From Paenibacillus sp. SZ31 (lineage in GTDB: Bacteria > Bacillota > Bacilli > Paenibacillales > Paenibacillaceae), in NCBI RefSeq assembly GCF_012912005.1, contig NZ_JABBEA010000003.1:310001-374000 (forward strand): a DNA stretch of 64,000 nucleotides, given 5' to 3'. This document shows, piece after piece, positions 25,707-35,045 of this stretch. Positions within the stretch are counted from its first letter, which is position 1; each line of letters opens with the position of its first letter. Under the pieces are notes generated by a model. That model worked only from the letters and a program-made list of their open reading frames with translations. It was not told where the DNA came from and made no database searches. A program made the position numbers and the translations under genes.

Positions 25707-25871
25707 TCGTAAACAAAGGAAAGCGACACCCGCTGCCGGTACATCATCGGTTTCTGCTTCAGAATCAATCCGAAGACAGACGCCATCATATGAAATTGTA
25801 TGGAACCTGATCATGAATCCGGGCCATAACCTCCGTATACATCAACAAGAATCAATCCTGCCGATCCATCC

Positions 25872-26228
25872 TTAGGCCTGTTCCAGAATCACATTCGTGA
25901 TCGCCCACTGAGTGGACGCATCATAATCCCGCAATATAGCTTCAATTGGCAAACCCATGTGTTGCTCGAGCTTCTCCCGGAATTTCTTCTTATATAAGAC
26001 AGACATGCGGAAGTCCACTTCCAGCTTTAAGCCGGGGGCCTCCCCTTCCAGGGCGTCAGAGCGCGGTGAACGTCGGTGCTTCGCGTAGAAGGTCACAATA
26101 TTCTGGTCAATGGTCACTCTCAGGAGAGTGGTGCCAAATCCGAACAGTTCCTTCGAAATTTCGTTATAATACTGGCACATCTTCTTCTTGCTCTCATTGC
26201 TGTCCAGTAGTTCCATGAACTCACCCAC
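25872..26228 (-). CDS. MpsC-family (DUF2294) protein
   Basis: A 118-residue soluble protein. YNEISKELFGFGTTLLRVTIDQN and FREKLEQHMG followed by ILRDYDAST match the DUF2294 family, named Na-translocating system protein MpsC. The link of that family to a membrane-potential system comes from staphylococcal work on neighbouring genes; no such partners lie here. The N-terminal end is uncertain: GTG at 26228, or ATG at 26216 behind GGGTGAG. The gap upstream (26229-26590) is AT-rich and shows no clear feature beyond room for divergent promoters. Confidence 0.75.
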   Translation of the reverse strand: MGEFMELLDSNESKKKMCQYYNEISKELFGFGTTLLRVTIDQNIVTFYAKHRRSPRSDALEGEAPGLKLEVDFRMSVLYKKKFREKLEQHMGLPIEAILRDYDASTQWAITNVILEQA

Positions 26229-26590
26229 ATCTCTTACTACCGTACATTCGACGTGTTAACACGATTGATTATACATAAATATACGATCGTAGGCAACCCA
26301 AAAGATATAGTTAACATGAGAATAACACATAAAAGCGAACGATGAGACATTAACGGTCAAAAACAATTCGTCTTATACCACAGTGAATTTACATTAATAT
26401 GCCTGCATGTCATTCCTATACTATTGTTACTTCTAAGCCCCGTTTTCATACACAGGATTCGATTCATTGTTTCAAATTTTTCTCTATGGGTATTAATTCC
26501 TGCGAAACATAGACAAACTTCGTCATCAACCGTTAAAATGAGACACAATGTTTACCTGTTTTTATTTTCTAGAAATTGGAGGCTTATACC

Positions 26591-27508
26591 ATGAAATGTC
26601 CAGTATGTAATCACGAAAATGGAGATGCCCACTTTTGCGAGAGGTGCGGCTCTAATCTAACGCAGACAACCTCTTCGTCCACTCCAGTACCGAACCCGGA
26701 ATCTGCTGCTGCTTCTGAACCCGAATACACCCGTTGGTCCAGTACGCAAGCCACATCTTCCCAGGAACCCGTTCCATCCAACACACCATCCGTCTCTACT
26801 CAAAAGCAACAGTCAACAGAATCAACAGGCAGCGATGACCATGCTTCTGCAGGAGACAATAGCTCCAATCAGTGGAATAATATCGTACAGAATGAGAAAG
26901 TTCAGCAAGCCAAAGAAGTAAGCAAACAGTATCTATCCTATTTCCTCAGTGTATTGGCCCGTCCTTATCAGACGATGAAAACCGTTGGTGACCAGCACTC
27001 CATTAACGGATGGCTGACGATGGCGCTGATTGCAGTCCTATCTTCTACATACTTCTTAATTACCTTTAGTCGCATAGGCATGGACGGCTTGTTCATCGGT
27101 GGATTTATCCGGCCGCTGTTGTTCACCGCCATTATCCTGATTGCCTCTATTGCACTGATGTACGCTATTCTGAAGATTGAAAAAATAACATTCCGTCCCA
27201 AAACACTGGTTGCCCAGTTCGGTACATTACTTGTTCCTGCTGTCGTATCCCTTGTTCTGGCGAATTTGTTTATTATCATCTCGTATTCCATCGCGATCTC
27301 ATTGCTCGCTGTCTCGTATATCATTATCTTTGTCGCTCTGAACTCGGTGCTGTTCCAATATCCACTGAATCGTACCAAAGCAGCCATCGACAGTATGTAC
27401 AGCGTATTAATCGCCAATGCGGTCGTGTTCTTTATTCTGTATCGATTGTTGGGTGAAATTATTATTGGACTGATCGGCCTGATGCTTTCGCCTTTTGGAC
27501 GTCTGTAA
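26591..27508 (+). CDS. Zinc-ribbon membrane protein (YIP1-like)
   Basis: A 305-residue protein. Residues 1-20 form a zinc ribbon, MKCPVCNHEN with a second pair FCERCGSN. A Ser/Thr/Pro/Gln-rich, probably disordered linker follows (25-100), then a helix (VQQAKEVSKQYLSYF), and after residue 140 five or so membrane segments like Yip1 domains. The TTGGAGG at 26576-26582 fixes the ATG at 26591. Such proteins are common in Bacillota without a known role; membrane trafficking is not implied in bacteria. It is monocistronic. Confidence 0.8.
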   Translation: MKCPVCNHENGDAHFCERCGSNLTQTTSSSTPVPNPESAAASEPEYTRWSSTQATSSQEPVPSNTPSVSTQKQQSTESTGSDDHASAGDNSSNQWNNIVQNEKVQQAKEVSKQYLSYFLSVLARPYQTMKTVGDQHSINGWLTMALIAVLSSTYFLITFSRIGMDGLFIGGFIRPLLFTAIILIASIALMYAILKIEKITFRPKTLVAQFGTLLVPAVVSLVLANLFIIISYSIAISLLAVSYIIIFVALNSVLFQYPLNRTKAAIDSMYSVLIANAVVFFILYRLLGEIIIGLIGLMLSPFGRL

Positions 27509-27531
27509 AATAGTTCAGTTGGAATAAAGCT

Positions 27532-27596
27532 GTTTACACTCGTTACTTCGATGACAGAACAACCTTCAGGTTCTTTCTGTCATCTACGTTTTCGTG
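27532..27596 (+). repeat. Family A repeat, copy 4 (short form without inner hairpin)
   Basis: GATGACAGAACAACCT-TC-AGGTTCTTTCTGTCATC is a near-perfect palindrome formed by the outer arms only, then CTACGTTTTCGTG. It reveals the element's basic unit. It lies 24 bp after the stop at 27508. Confidence 0.75.
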
Positions 27597-27646
27597 AAAT
27601 GGTTATTCCAATGAAAATTTTCCTGGCTCTTTAGATTCATACCAGG

Positions 27647-27680
27647 CTTTCCCTGCTCGCGCGGGGAAGGTCTTTTTTTT
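27647..27680 (+). terminator. Terminator of the zinc-ribbon membrane protein gene
   Basis: CTTTCCC-GC pairs with GC-GGGAAGG around TCGC, then TCTTTTTTTT. Confidence 0.8.
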
Positions 27681-27697
27681 GGTTTTCCAAGGCAGCA

Positions 27698-27735
27698 TTG
27701 CGCTGAGCATGATTCATACACTATAATGTGTAGTG
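27698..27735 (+). promoter_or_regulatory. Promoter with operator site 1 of the DUF3105 gene
   Basis: TTGCGC (27698-27703), 18 bp, then a perfect TATAAT (27722-27727). The 17-bp CACTATA-ATG-TGTAGTG (27719-27735) covers the -10 box and matches operator site 2 in arms and spacer. Confidence 0.6.
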
Positions 27736-27818
27736 CAATAGGTATGTTCTTATTTACGTAACAAACACGGACCTAGCAACTCCCGCTACGTAATGAGAGG
27801 ATCCACTGTTGTTATTAA

Positions 27819-27835
27819 CACTACATTATGTAGTG
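27819..27835 (+). promoter_or_regulatory. Operator site 2 of the DUF3105 gene
   Basis: CACTACA-TTA-TGTAGTG is a perfect 7-3-7 palindrome placed exactly 100 bp after site 1 and 41 bp before the start codon. TACA...TGTA halves resemble BlaI/CopY operators, though those have a 2-bp spacer. Confidence 0.6.
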
Positions 27836-27876
27836 TATTGATCACTCATTTTACACAGAAAGCAGAGGAACTCTCT

Positions 27877-28623
27877 ATGGACATGTCTCATATGAATCAT
27901 ATGCAAATGGAGCACGAAGCAGGTACATCCTACCTGTGGCTCATCGTGGGTGCAATCGTGTTGCTGTTCTCCATCGCCGCTTATATCTGGGCATCACGCA
28001 CACAAGGCAAAATCCTGGGCCACATGAAAAAGAAAGAACGGGCGGACATCCAGAAAAAAAGTCGATACCTTCGGCTGATCGCACATGCATTGATGGCTGT
28101 GTCAATTGTTACGTTTGGTCTGTTCTTCCTACAGGGTGCAGGGGCAAAATATGATGTAGCTGATCTGACGTCCAACGCGACAATCGATGTGACTGACGAT
28201 AAATACTCTGGGGCAGACCATACAGAGGACCCGATCCAGTATGAGATGACAATCCCAACATCGGGGCCGCATAACCCGCATGATATCAAATTTGGATTTT
28301 ATACCGACTTCCCGGGCTATAATTACCTGGTACACAATCTGGAGCACGGAGATATCATCATCTATTATCGTGAGAACGCCAGCGAGGACTTGAAAGAGCA
28401 TCTGAAATACCTTGCCAAATTTCGCGAAGCCGGGGCAGGTATACTGGCTGTACCAAACAAGGATATCCCCGAAGGCAGTGAAGTTGTCGTGACTGCATGG
28501 ACCAAAACGATGAAACTCGACCAATTCGACGATGCTAAAGTGGGTACTTTTATCAATAAATATATTAATCAGGGACCTGAAAAGATTCCTGCCTCCATTC
28601 GCCAGGGTGGCGGAACGATGTAA
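27877..28623 (+). CDS. DUF3105 membrane protein with Met/His-rich N-terminus
   Basis: A 248-residue protein. The first 14 residues, MDMSHMNHMQMEHE, hold five Met and three His, as in copper-binding tails. Two membrane segments follow (about 20-40 and 66-86), then an extracellular DUF3105 domain (about 115-225) with GPHNPHDIKFGFY and HNLEHGDIIIYY, rich in conserved His. AGAGGAA at 27864-27870 sets the ATG at 27877. DUF3105 has no firm function. A role in metal handling is inferred from the Met/His tail, the domain histidines and the paired operators upstream. Confidence 0.8.
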   Translation: MDMSHMNHMQMEHEAGTSYLWLIVGAIVLLFSIAAYIWASRTQGKILGHMKKKERADIQKKSRYLRLIAHALMAVSIVTFGLFFLQGAGAKYDVADLTSNATIDVTDDKYSGADHTEDPIQYEMTIPTSGPHNPHDIKFGFYTDFPGYNYLVHNLEHGDIIIYYRENASEDLKEHLKYLAKFREAGAGILAVPNKDIPEGSEVVVTAWTKTMKLDQFDDAKVGTFINKYINQGPEKIPASIRQGGGTM

Positions 28624-28647
28624 CGACGTCTTATAGAATTGAAACGT

Positions 28648-28684
28648 AATTAGCTCCCGGATCAAATTGACTCGGGAGCTAATT
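28648..28684 (+). terminator. Terminator of the DUF3105 gene
   Basis: AATTAGCTCCCG pairs perfectly with CGGGAGCTAATT around a 13-nt loop, then CTTTAT. Confidence 0.7.
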
Positions 28685-28828
28685 CTTTATCGCCCAGATG
28701 CCGATATTTCAAATAGAAAAGTGAACATTGGAAATACAATACATACGAACAAAAAGGAACGACCAGCACCAAAGTAAAGAGACACAGAGATGATTCATCC
28801 AACAGATCAAGGGGGAACACTTTTACCA

Positions 28829-30547
28829 ATGAACAGTTTGTTTATGCGGATCTTTTTATTTTTTTCCTGTCTGATGCTGGCCGCAGGTGCGGTTCTTGGC
28901 ATTACGATGTACCGTTCATCGGCTCAACTGGTCGAGCAATCCATGGGTATGCAGGCACAGGCTGTAGCTGAACGGGCAGCAGCATTAATTGATACCTCCC
29001 TGTATGTACCACTCAGTACTGGACAGGACCAAACAGCGTATTATGGCACTTTGCGTGAACAGCTCAGTCAACTGCGTGAAGCCAATGGACTCAAGTATCT
29101 GTACACCCTTGGTACACGCGAAGAAAATGGAACTGCTACGTATTTCTACGTTGTGGACGGGGCCGCTGCTGATGTGGCAGAGGACGACTTCTCTCCTTAC
29201 GGTTCCGCAGAAGAGACCCCTTACGAGGGAATGCTACAGGCTTTTGAGCAGAATGAACCTATTCGGGGCGAACTCACACAGGATGAATATGGCGCTACCA
29301 TTACAGCGTATGTGCCGATCCATGGAGATGATGGGAAAGTCCTGGGGTTGGTCGGTGCGGATTTGGACTCCACTGCGGTCTATGAACTGATGTCCCGCAA
29401 CCGTATGACTATGATCTGGACAGCGCTGGCGATTGTGCTGCTCAGTGTCTTGTTGGTGTATGGATTCGCCCACTACTTAACCCGTCCATTGGTGAAACTC
29501 AAGAAATTAATTACCGAAGTCGGAAAAGGTGACCTGACGGTAAACGTTGAACTTAGCCGCAAGGACGAGGTGGGACAGCTCGCTTCCGAGTTCAAACATC
29601 TGGTCACAGGTACCCGGGATGTCATGACGGGCATCCGTCAAAGCTCTGATTCTCTGCTACAAGCTGCAGAAGGAGTATCCAAACATTCACAAGCGACTGC
29701 GGAAGCCAGCCAGCGTATTGCCGAGCATACCAATCATACAGCCAGTGGTGCTGCTGAACAGGTGGCTCGTGCGGGCGAAGTTACGGTAGCTATGGAAGAG
29801 ATTACACGCAGCATGCAGCACATTGCGAATTCTTCCACCATCGTTGCGGATGTCTCGCAGGAAACGACCAATAACGCGGTGCAAGGTCAAGCCAACATCA
29901 ACACAGCGATGGACAGTATGGACAAAATTCATGAGGCGAATGTGCAGATGGTAGCCTCCACCTCCCAACTGGAGCAGTATTCCGATAAAATTGAGTCGGT
30001 GGCACATCTAATGAAAGGTATCGCTTCACAGACCAATCTGCTTGCACTTAATGCAAGCATTGAAGCCGCTCGTGCAGGAGAGTATGGCAGCGGGTTTGCG
30101 GTGGTTGCCTCAGAGGTTCGCAAGCTTGCGGGGGAATCGGAGCAGTCTTCCCAGTATGTAACCGAACTGATCGCCGAGATGACACGCCAGACTGCCCTGT
30201 TGTCGGACCATATGTCAGCCAGCACTTCAGCTGTACAGTCTGGTCTCGCTGTTGTTCAGGAGGCAGGCCGTTCGTTCACATCCATTCATACCGGGATTGA
30301 GACGATGAATGAACGTCTGCATGAAGTATCCGCAGCATCCGAGCAACTGTCTGCCAGTGCAGAAGAAGTGTCCGCTTCCGTGGAGGACATGGAGCATATC
30401 TCGCGTGAATCCTCTTCGAGTATCCAGAAGGTGTCGCACGCTACCGGAAGCCAGCTGCAATCCATGGATGAGATGAGTGCATCCGCAGAATCTCTCCGGG
30501 TATTGTCCAGTGAGCTGAACGGATTGATTGGTCGATTTAAAATATAG
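28829..30547 (+). CDS. Methyl-accepting chemotaxis protein
   Basis: A 572-residue transducer. TM1 is at about 5-25, an extracellular ligand domain of about 155 residues follows (single CACHE-like: [20 protein letters not shown] is its last strands), TM2 at about 188-208, a HAMP domain, and a long signalling coiled coil whose tip reads [20 protein letters not shown] and then [10 protein letters not shown]. The ligand is unknown. ATG at 28829 is chosen since AAGGGGGAAC precedes it and TM1 starts at once; an ATG at 28790 would add 13 residues. Monocistronic, with a terminator right after. It signals to CheA/CheW encoded elsewhere. Confidence 0.9.
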   Translation: MNSLFMRIFLFFSCLMLAAGAVLGITMYRSSAQLVEQSMGMQAQAVAERAAALIDTSLYVPLSTGQDQTAYYGTLREQLSQLREANGLKYLYTLGTREENGTATYFYVVDGAAADVAEDDFSPYGSAEETPYEGMLQAFEQNEPIRGELTQDEYGATITAYVPIHGDDGKVLGLVGADLDSTAVYELMSRNRMTMIWTALAIVLLSVLLVYGFAHYLTRPLVKLKKLITEVGKGDLTVNVELSRKDEVGQLASEFKHLVTGTRDVMTGIRQSSDSLLQAAEGVSKHSQATAEASQRIAEHTNHTASGAAEQVARAGEVTVAMEEITRSMQHIANSSTIVADVSQETTNNAVQGQANINTAMDSMDKIHEANVQMVASTSQLEQYSDKIESVAHLMKGIASQTNLLALNASIEAARAGEYGSGFAVVASEVRKLAGESEQSSQYVTELIAEMTRQTALLSDHMSASTSAVQSGLAVVQEAGRSFTSIHTGIETMNERLHEVSAASEQLSASAEEVSASVEDMEHISRESSSSIQKVSHATGSQLQSMDEMSASAESLRVLSSELNGLIGRFKI

Positions 30548-30588
30548 CGGGCAGCTTAGATTGTTATATAGATCAGCCCACAACAAAC

Positions 30589-30660
30589 AAAGCCGCACGG
30601 CAGGGACGGGATTAAGGGGTTCAACCCCATATCCAGACCACTGCCTGCGGCTTTATTTTT
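30589..30660. terminator. Terminator between the chemotaxis receptor and nucleoside hydrolase 2
   Basis: AAAGCCGC-GGCAG pairs with CTGCC-GCGGCTTT, with an inner GGGGTT/AACCCC hairpin, then ATTTTTG. Confidence 0.8.
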
Positions 30661-30697
30661 GTACCTTTAATGTTGGCACGCCCTAAGGCTGCCTGAA

Positions 30698-31663
30698 TTA
30701 GTAGCGCTGCGGAGCAGCTTTTTTACCCAAATCCGTCATGTACGTAAAGAACGCTTCCGGATCGGTATCATACACCAGTTGTACTGGACGTCCGTCTGCT
30801 TGCTCAACCGTTCGGCCCTGGCTAGGACCATCCGGGATAACAATACAGTTTACGGTTTTCTTCTTCACGATGTCCTCGCGTCCAACGGAAGCCGTTGTCA
30901 GTACATCCCACAGATAGTATGTGGAATTTGTCTCACTGTACACCAGTGGCGGACAACCTGCGTAACAGTTACCCAAGAAATCAACGCCTTCGAAGCGGCG
31001 CTCTGCTGCCCAGCGGTTACGAACGGCTGGAGTCAGAGGCACTTTGTTCGTGCTTTCCAGTGCAACCAGATCGATCTGGATGCCGCTCTGCCATACACGG
31101 TAAGCCGCTTCCGGGTCCCAGAATACGTTCCATTCAGCTGTGCCGTCATGCTCAGGCTCTTCTACGTTACCACGCTCGAATGTACCACCCATCCATACCA
31201 GCTTGTCGATTTTCTCTTCAATGTCTGGTGCTTCGTCCAGTGCACGCGCAAGGTCTGTCAGTGGGCCTGTGAACAGGAGCAACGTTTTGCCTTCGGTATT
31301 GCGCACTTTCTCGATTAGATGCTGGTGTGCAGGAACAGCAGAGAGTGGTGCTTCCATTTTGCCGGACTCGTTCAGTACAGGAAGTGCATCTACATAGAAG
31401 GAATGCAGTCTCCACGCCGCAGGAAATGGATTTTTCCCTCTGGAGTTGGATTTGGATACCTCTACGGAATATGTACCGAAACGATCGATAATTTTACGGC
31501 TGGCATCTGTTGCTGGCTCCAGATATCCGTCTGCCGGAATAACCGATACGCCGGTTACATGTACATTGTCCATTTGCAGAAGCATGAACAGCGATACGAG
31601 GTCATCCACGCCGCCGTCATGGTTAAAATACACATTAAGTTGGTTCGTCATGCTTGCTTTCAT
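30698..31663 (-). CDS. Nucleoside hydrolase family protein, NHDGGVDD variant
   Basis: A 321-residue member of the nucleoside hydrolase superfamily. The N-terminal metal motif reads FNHDGGVDDLVS: the usual DxDxGxDD is changed so that Asn14 replaces the first Asp while D16, D20 and D21 remain. LLLFTGPLTDLARAL, WMGGTFERGN and TAEWNVFWDPEAA are other family segments. The distal ligand region differs from the 23515 protein, and no HDP motif is seen. Start ATG 31663 or 31651. It is not linked to a transporter. It could act on an unusual nucleoside or related N-glycoside. The next 257 bp (31664-31920) hold nothing recognised. Confidence 0.82.
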   Translation of the reverse strand: MKASMTNQLNVYFNHDGGVDDLVSLFMLLQMDNVHVTGVSVIPADGYLEPATDASRKIIDRFGTYSVEVSKSNSRGKNPFPAAWRLHSFYVDALPVLNESGKMEAPLSAVPAHQHLIEKVRNTEGKTLLLFTGPLTDLARALDEAPDIEEKIDKLVWMGGTFERGNVEEPEHDGTAEWNVFWDPEAAYRVWQSGIQIDLVALESTNKVPLTPAVRNRWAAERRFEGVDFLGNCYAGCPPLVYSETNSTYYLWDVLTTASVGREDIVKKKTVNCIVIPDGPSQGRTVEQADGRPVQLVYDTDPEAFFTYMTDLGKKAAPQRY

Positions 31664-31920
31664 CCTTCCCCTGGTTGTCCCATTGATGTTGATTCATCCG
31701 TCTGCCCTAGGCCGACGCTTCCTCTATTATGTCCCAAAACCCTTGGCTACGTAAACCTTCCCCATGCAAAGAAAACAAGGATCATGCCTCATCCTGCGGA
31801 TATTTTACAGTTCCACCATTCCATCTCAGGAGGACACACTGCTCTACTGTCATTGTTATAAAAATAAAGAAATGGACAGCGAACTTGAAGCCTCGCCATC
31901 CATCTCGCCCAATCCATGCA

Positions 31921-34152
31921 TTACATGGACTGGTTCTGTTTCTCCTCATTCTTTTCGGCAATTGGAACATACTTGCCTGGCCAGAAAGCCCATTTGCCCA
32001 GCAATGCGGTGATAGCCGGTACCATGAATGGACGAACCAGGAAGGTATCCAACATCACACCAACGGCTGTGATTATACCAAACTGCACCAACACCTGAAT
32101 TGGCAATGTAGCAAGTACCGCAAACGTTCCTGCCAAGATCAGACCTGCAGATGTAATAACAGAGCTTGTCTCGCCAACACCTTCTCTAATCGCTTGACGA
32201 AGCGGCATCGTTTTGCGTTTCTGCCAGATGCTAGAGATCATGAAGATGTTGTAGTCTTCACCCAGTGCCACGAGGAATACGAAGGAATACAGCGGAATCG
32301 CTCCCTGAATGGCATCCGCGCCAAGTCCGTAGTGAATGATGATCCAACCCAGACCCAGTGCAGAGAAATACGATAGAACAACTGTCGCGATCAGGTATGC
32401 TGTGGCTACGATTGAACGCAAGTACAACAGTAGTAACAATGTAATCATGCCGATGACCACCGGAATAATGATCTTGGCATCCCGTTCTCCGGTCACTTCA
32501 ATGTCATACTGTTCAGCCGTCTGACCATCGATCCAGACCTGACTATCCACATTAGCTACACCAGCATCTTGAAGCGCCTGTTCTGCAGTAGCCCGCAGAT
32601 CCGGAATATGCTGCATTGCCTCCATCGAATATGGATTCAGATTGAACTCAACATCAAAGGCGGTAATGTTGGCATTTTCAGCCCCTTGCTGGGCGTCACC
32701 CACCTTGCTGATGTAATCCAGCGATTCGAGACGTTGCTTCAGATCAGTTTCTTTGCCTTCGGCATCGATCATGATTTTGACTGGAGCCAGCTCACCTTGA
32801 GAGAACTGTTCGCCAATGACCGTGAACCCTTCGCGGGAAGGTACATCCTCCGGGAAGGAAGACAACAGATCGTAGGTGAATTTCACCTGAGTAGAGAACG
32901 CCGCAAGTCCTCCCAGCAATACCAACGTAATTGCAAGAACGGTCCATGGCTTCGTTACTACAACACGGCCAATCCAGCTTTCCTTCACTTTGCGCGGGGC
33001 AGGAGCCGGTTTGCCTTTTTTCTTCGCACGTTCGACTTCCATCTCATGAGTACGCGGTACGAACGGGTAGAATGAACCCCGACCGAAGATCGCAAGAAGG
33101 GCTGGAACCAGCGTCAGACTTGCAATAAACATAATAAAGATGGACAGACTGAATGGTACGGCAAAGCGATGATATGCACCATATTCAGCCAGCAACAGCA
33201 CCAGTAGTGCTGCAACGACCGTGAATCCACTCATGGCAATGGCGCCGGAAGATCCGGTAATTGCCTGGAAGATGGCTTTCTTTTTATCCGGCTCATGATA
33301 GAGAATTTGGCGGTATCTGGAGATCATGAACAGACAGTAATCCGTTCCTGCTCCAAATAACAATACGGTCATGATCGAGATCGACTGTGCGTCCACCGTG
33401 ATCCAGCCCTGATCCGCCATGAATCCGAGAATGGGGCTTGTCACCATATACGCGAATCCAACGGCAATGATCGGGATAATCGCCAATACCGGCGAACGAT
33501 AGATCAACAACAGCAGGACTAATACCAGTACAACGGTAGCGATCAGCAAGGATACATCGGCGGAGGAAAAAAGTCCGCTCGCATCAATGGATATCCCTAC
33601 TGGCCCTGTCACACGGGCAACCAATGTATTGGTATCATCTATAGCTACATCAAACGGGTTCGCCCCGAAGATGTCTTGTGTTTTTTGCTCAAGCGCTTCA
33701 ATACCTTCCTTCAATTGTTCCGAATCGGCACCTTCATTGAAGAAAAGTGGCATAACCAAGGTGCTTCCGTCTTCCGAAAGCTGGCCTTTCAATGCCTGTG
33801 GTGGCAATTGATAGAGTGGCACAACGGACTGCTGTTGTTCTACCGGATCTTGATCCAGTCGCTCCGTTAATGCCTGAATGTTCTGAATCTGCTCATCCGT
33901 CAGACCGCCGGCTTGACGCCATACGATCAGTGCGGGCAATCCTTCACCACCAGGGAATTCCTTCTCGGCAAGTGCAGCTGCCTGAACCGATGGTTTGGAT
34001 TCACTCAGATCCTGTGCGTTATTGGTTTCACGATCACCTACAGCAGGCCATACCATACCAAGTACAACGGCGATAATGATCCATACCAACAGCGTAATCC
34101 ATTTGCTTCGTTTGCCAGCAACCCAGCGGCCATAACCCGAACCTTCCTGCAT
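31921..34152 (-). CDS. MMPL-family RND exporter (YdfJ-like)
   Basis: A 743-residue membrane protein with twelve segments arranged as two repeats, each with a large extracellular domain after the first segment. VLLFGAGTDYCLFMISRYRQ and ALGEDYNIFMISSIWQKR are the paired GxxxDY motifs of TM4 and TM10 that carry the proton-relay Asp. MMPL proteins export lipids, siderophores or hydrophobic drugs. A TetR gene diverges from it over a 177-bp gap with direct repeats, so repression by that regulator is likely. Confidence 0.9.
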   Translation of the reverse strand: MQEGSGYGRWVAGKRSKWITLLVWIIIAVVLGMVWPAVGDRETNNAQDLSESKPSVQAAALAEKEFPGGEGLPALIVWRQAGGLTDEQIQNIQALTERLDQDPVEQQQSVVPLYQLPPQALKGQLSEDGSTLVMPLFFNEGADSEQLKEGIEALEQKTQDIFGANPFDVAIDDTNTLVARVTGPVGISIDASGLFSSADVSLLIATVVLVLVLLLLIYRSPVLAIIPIIAVGFAYMVTSPILGFMADQGWITVDAQSISIMTVLLFGAGTDYCLFMISRYRQILYHEPDKKKAIFQAITGSSGAIAMSGFTVVAALLVLLLAEYGAYHRFAVPFSLSIFIMFIASLTLVPALLAIFGRGSFYPFVPRTHEMEVERAKKKGKPAPAPRKVKESWIGRVVVTKPWTVLAITLVLLGGLAAFSTQVKFTYDLLSSFPEDVPSREGFTVIGEQFSQGELAPVKIMIDAEGKETDLKQRLESLDYISKVGDAQQGAENANITAFDVEFNLNPYSMEAMQHIPDLRATAEQALQDAGVANVDSQVWIDGQTAEQYDIEVTGERDAKIIIPVVIGMITLLLLLYLRSIVATAYLIATVVLSYFSALGLGWIIIHYGLGADAIQGAIPLYSFVFLVALGEDYNIFMISSIWQKRKTMPLRQAIREGVGETSSVITSAGLILAGTFAVLATLPIQVLVQFGIITAVGVMLDTFLVRPFMVPAITALLGKWAFWPGKYVPIAEKNEEKQNQSM

Positions 34153-34237
34153 TGTCTCTTCATCTCCCTATATTGTTTCTATGAGGCCCTATTTTTGTGA
34201 TGTTATAGAAATGAACCACGGGTCATAGTATAATCGA

Positions 34238-34267
34238 GTTAATTATATATACCGGAAGGTTAATTAT
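34238..34267. promoter_or_regulatory. Direct-repeat operator candidate between MMPL and TetR genes
   Basis: GTTAATTAT occurs at 34238-34246 and again at 34259-34267, 21 bp apart, or two helical turns. The first copy contains a perfect TATAAT on the - strand (34247-34242), facing the MMPL gene. A TATAAT also faces the TetR gene at 34229. Confidence 0.45.
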
Positions 34268-34329
34268 GCAATCCCTATTTTTGTGAACACGTCTAACAAT
34301 CGATTAAATACGTAAAGAGGTATGTACCT

Positions 34330-34956
34330 ATGAGCAAAAAAACAAACATTCCCCGTTCACCGGGTAGACCCAAAGCAGGTGTGGATCAAGCATCTGTCCA
34401 AACCAACATATTGATGACTGCGTCACGTCTGTTTATGGAATACGGGTATGAACCCGTCTCACTCCAGCAGATCGCTTCGTTATGTAATGTGACCAAAGCA
34501 TCGATCTATTATCACTTCTCCAGCAAAGCCGATTTGTTCACCGTTGCCATCACCCGCATGATGGCGATGGGCATGCAGCAGACTTCGCTCCGTCTGGATG
34601 AACCTGGTACATTGCAAGAACGACTGGTTAAGGTTGCTGAAGCGAAGATGCAGCATTCCCATATTGAAACGGAGACCATGATGCGAGAAGCCGAGAAACA
34701 TCTGGATCCGGAGCAACTCGCTCAGATTCGGGAAGCAGAGGTTCGTATCTTCGAAGTGCTAGCCACCCATTTTCAGAAGGAGATGGACAATGGTTATTTG
34801 CGGGCCGCCAGTCCCATGCTGCTTGCCCATGCGTTTACGTCACTGCTCATGCTCGCCAATCGCGAAGATGTACGCAACATGAATGGCGGCAGCATTGAGG
34901 AACTTGCGCAGGAACTGGTGGCGCTGTTTCTGGATGGAGCGGTTAAGCGGAACTAA
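34330..34956 (+). CDS. TetR/AcrR-family regulator
   Basis: A 208-residue repressor. Residues 18-75 form the DNA-binding domain: LQQIASLCNVTKASIYYHF is the helix-turn-helix core. The rest is an all-helical ligand domain. It begins with a basic arm, MSKKTNIPRSPGRPKAG. AAAGAGG lies before the ATG. It diverges from the MMPL exporter and probably represses it; the inducer is unknown. Confidence 0.9.
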   Translation: MSKKTNIPRSPGRPKAGVDQASVQTNILMTASRLFMEYGYEPVSLQQIASLCNVTKASIYYHFSSKADLFTVAITRMMAMGMQQTSLRLDEPGTLQERLVKVAEAKMQHSHIETETMMREAEKHLDPEQLAQIREAEVRIFEVLATHFQKEMDNGYLRAASPMLLAHAFTSLLMLANREDVRNMNGGSIEELAQELVALFLDGAVKRN

Positions 34957-35045
34957 AGACCCTTCTATACGCTGTCAGTGAGCAGCACAAGATGAATTCC
35001 GGAATGTTGACCCCTTATTCCAATCACATTTTAGGAGGAACAACT

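Noticed and set aside
25625-25789. A 55-codon N-terminal extension of the binding lipoprotein
   Set aside because: The extension has no ribosome site, runs through the leader hairpin and would bury the signal peptide. The start at 25624 has a strong ribosome site.
25707-25871. A purine riboswitch before the purine importer
   Set aside because: The conserved core elements of purine aptamers (ATATGG, GTTTCTACC, CCGTAAA, GACTA) are not present in order on the - strand.
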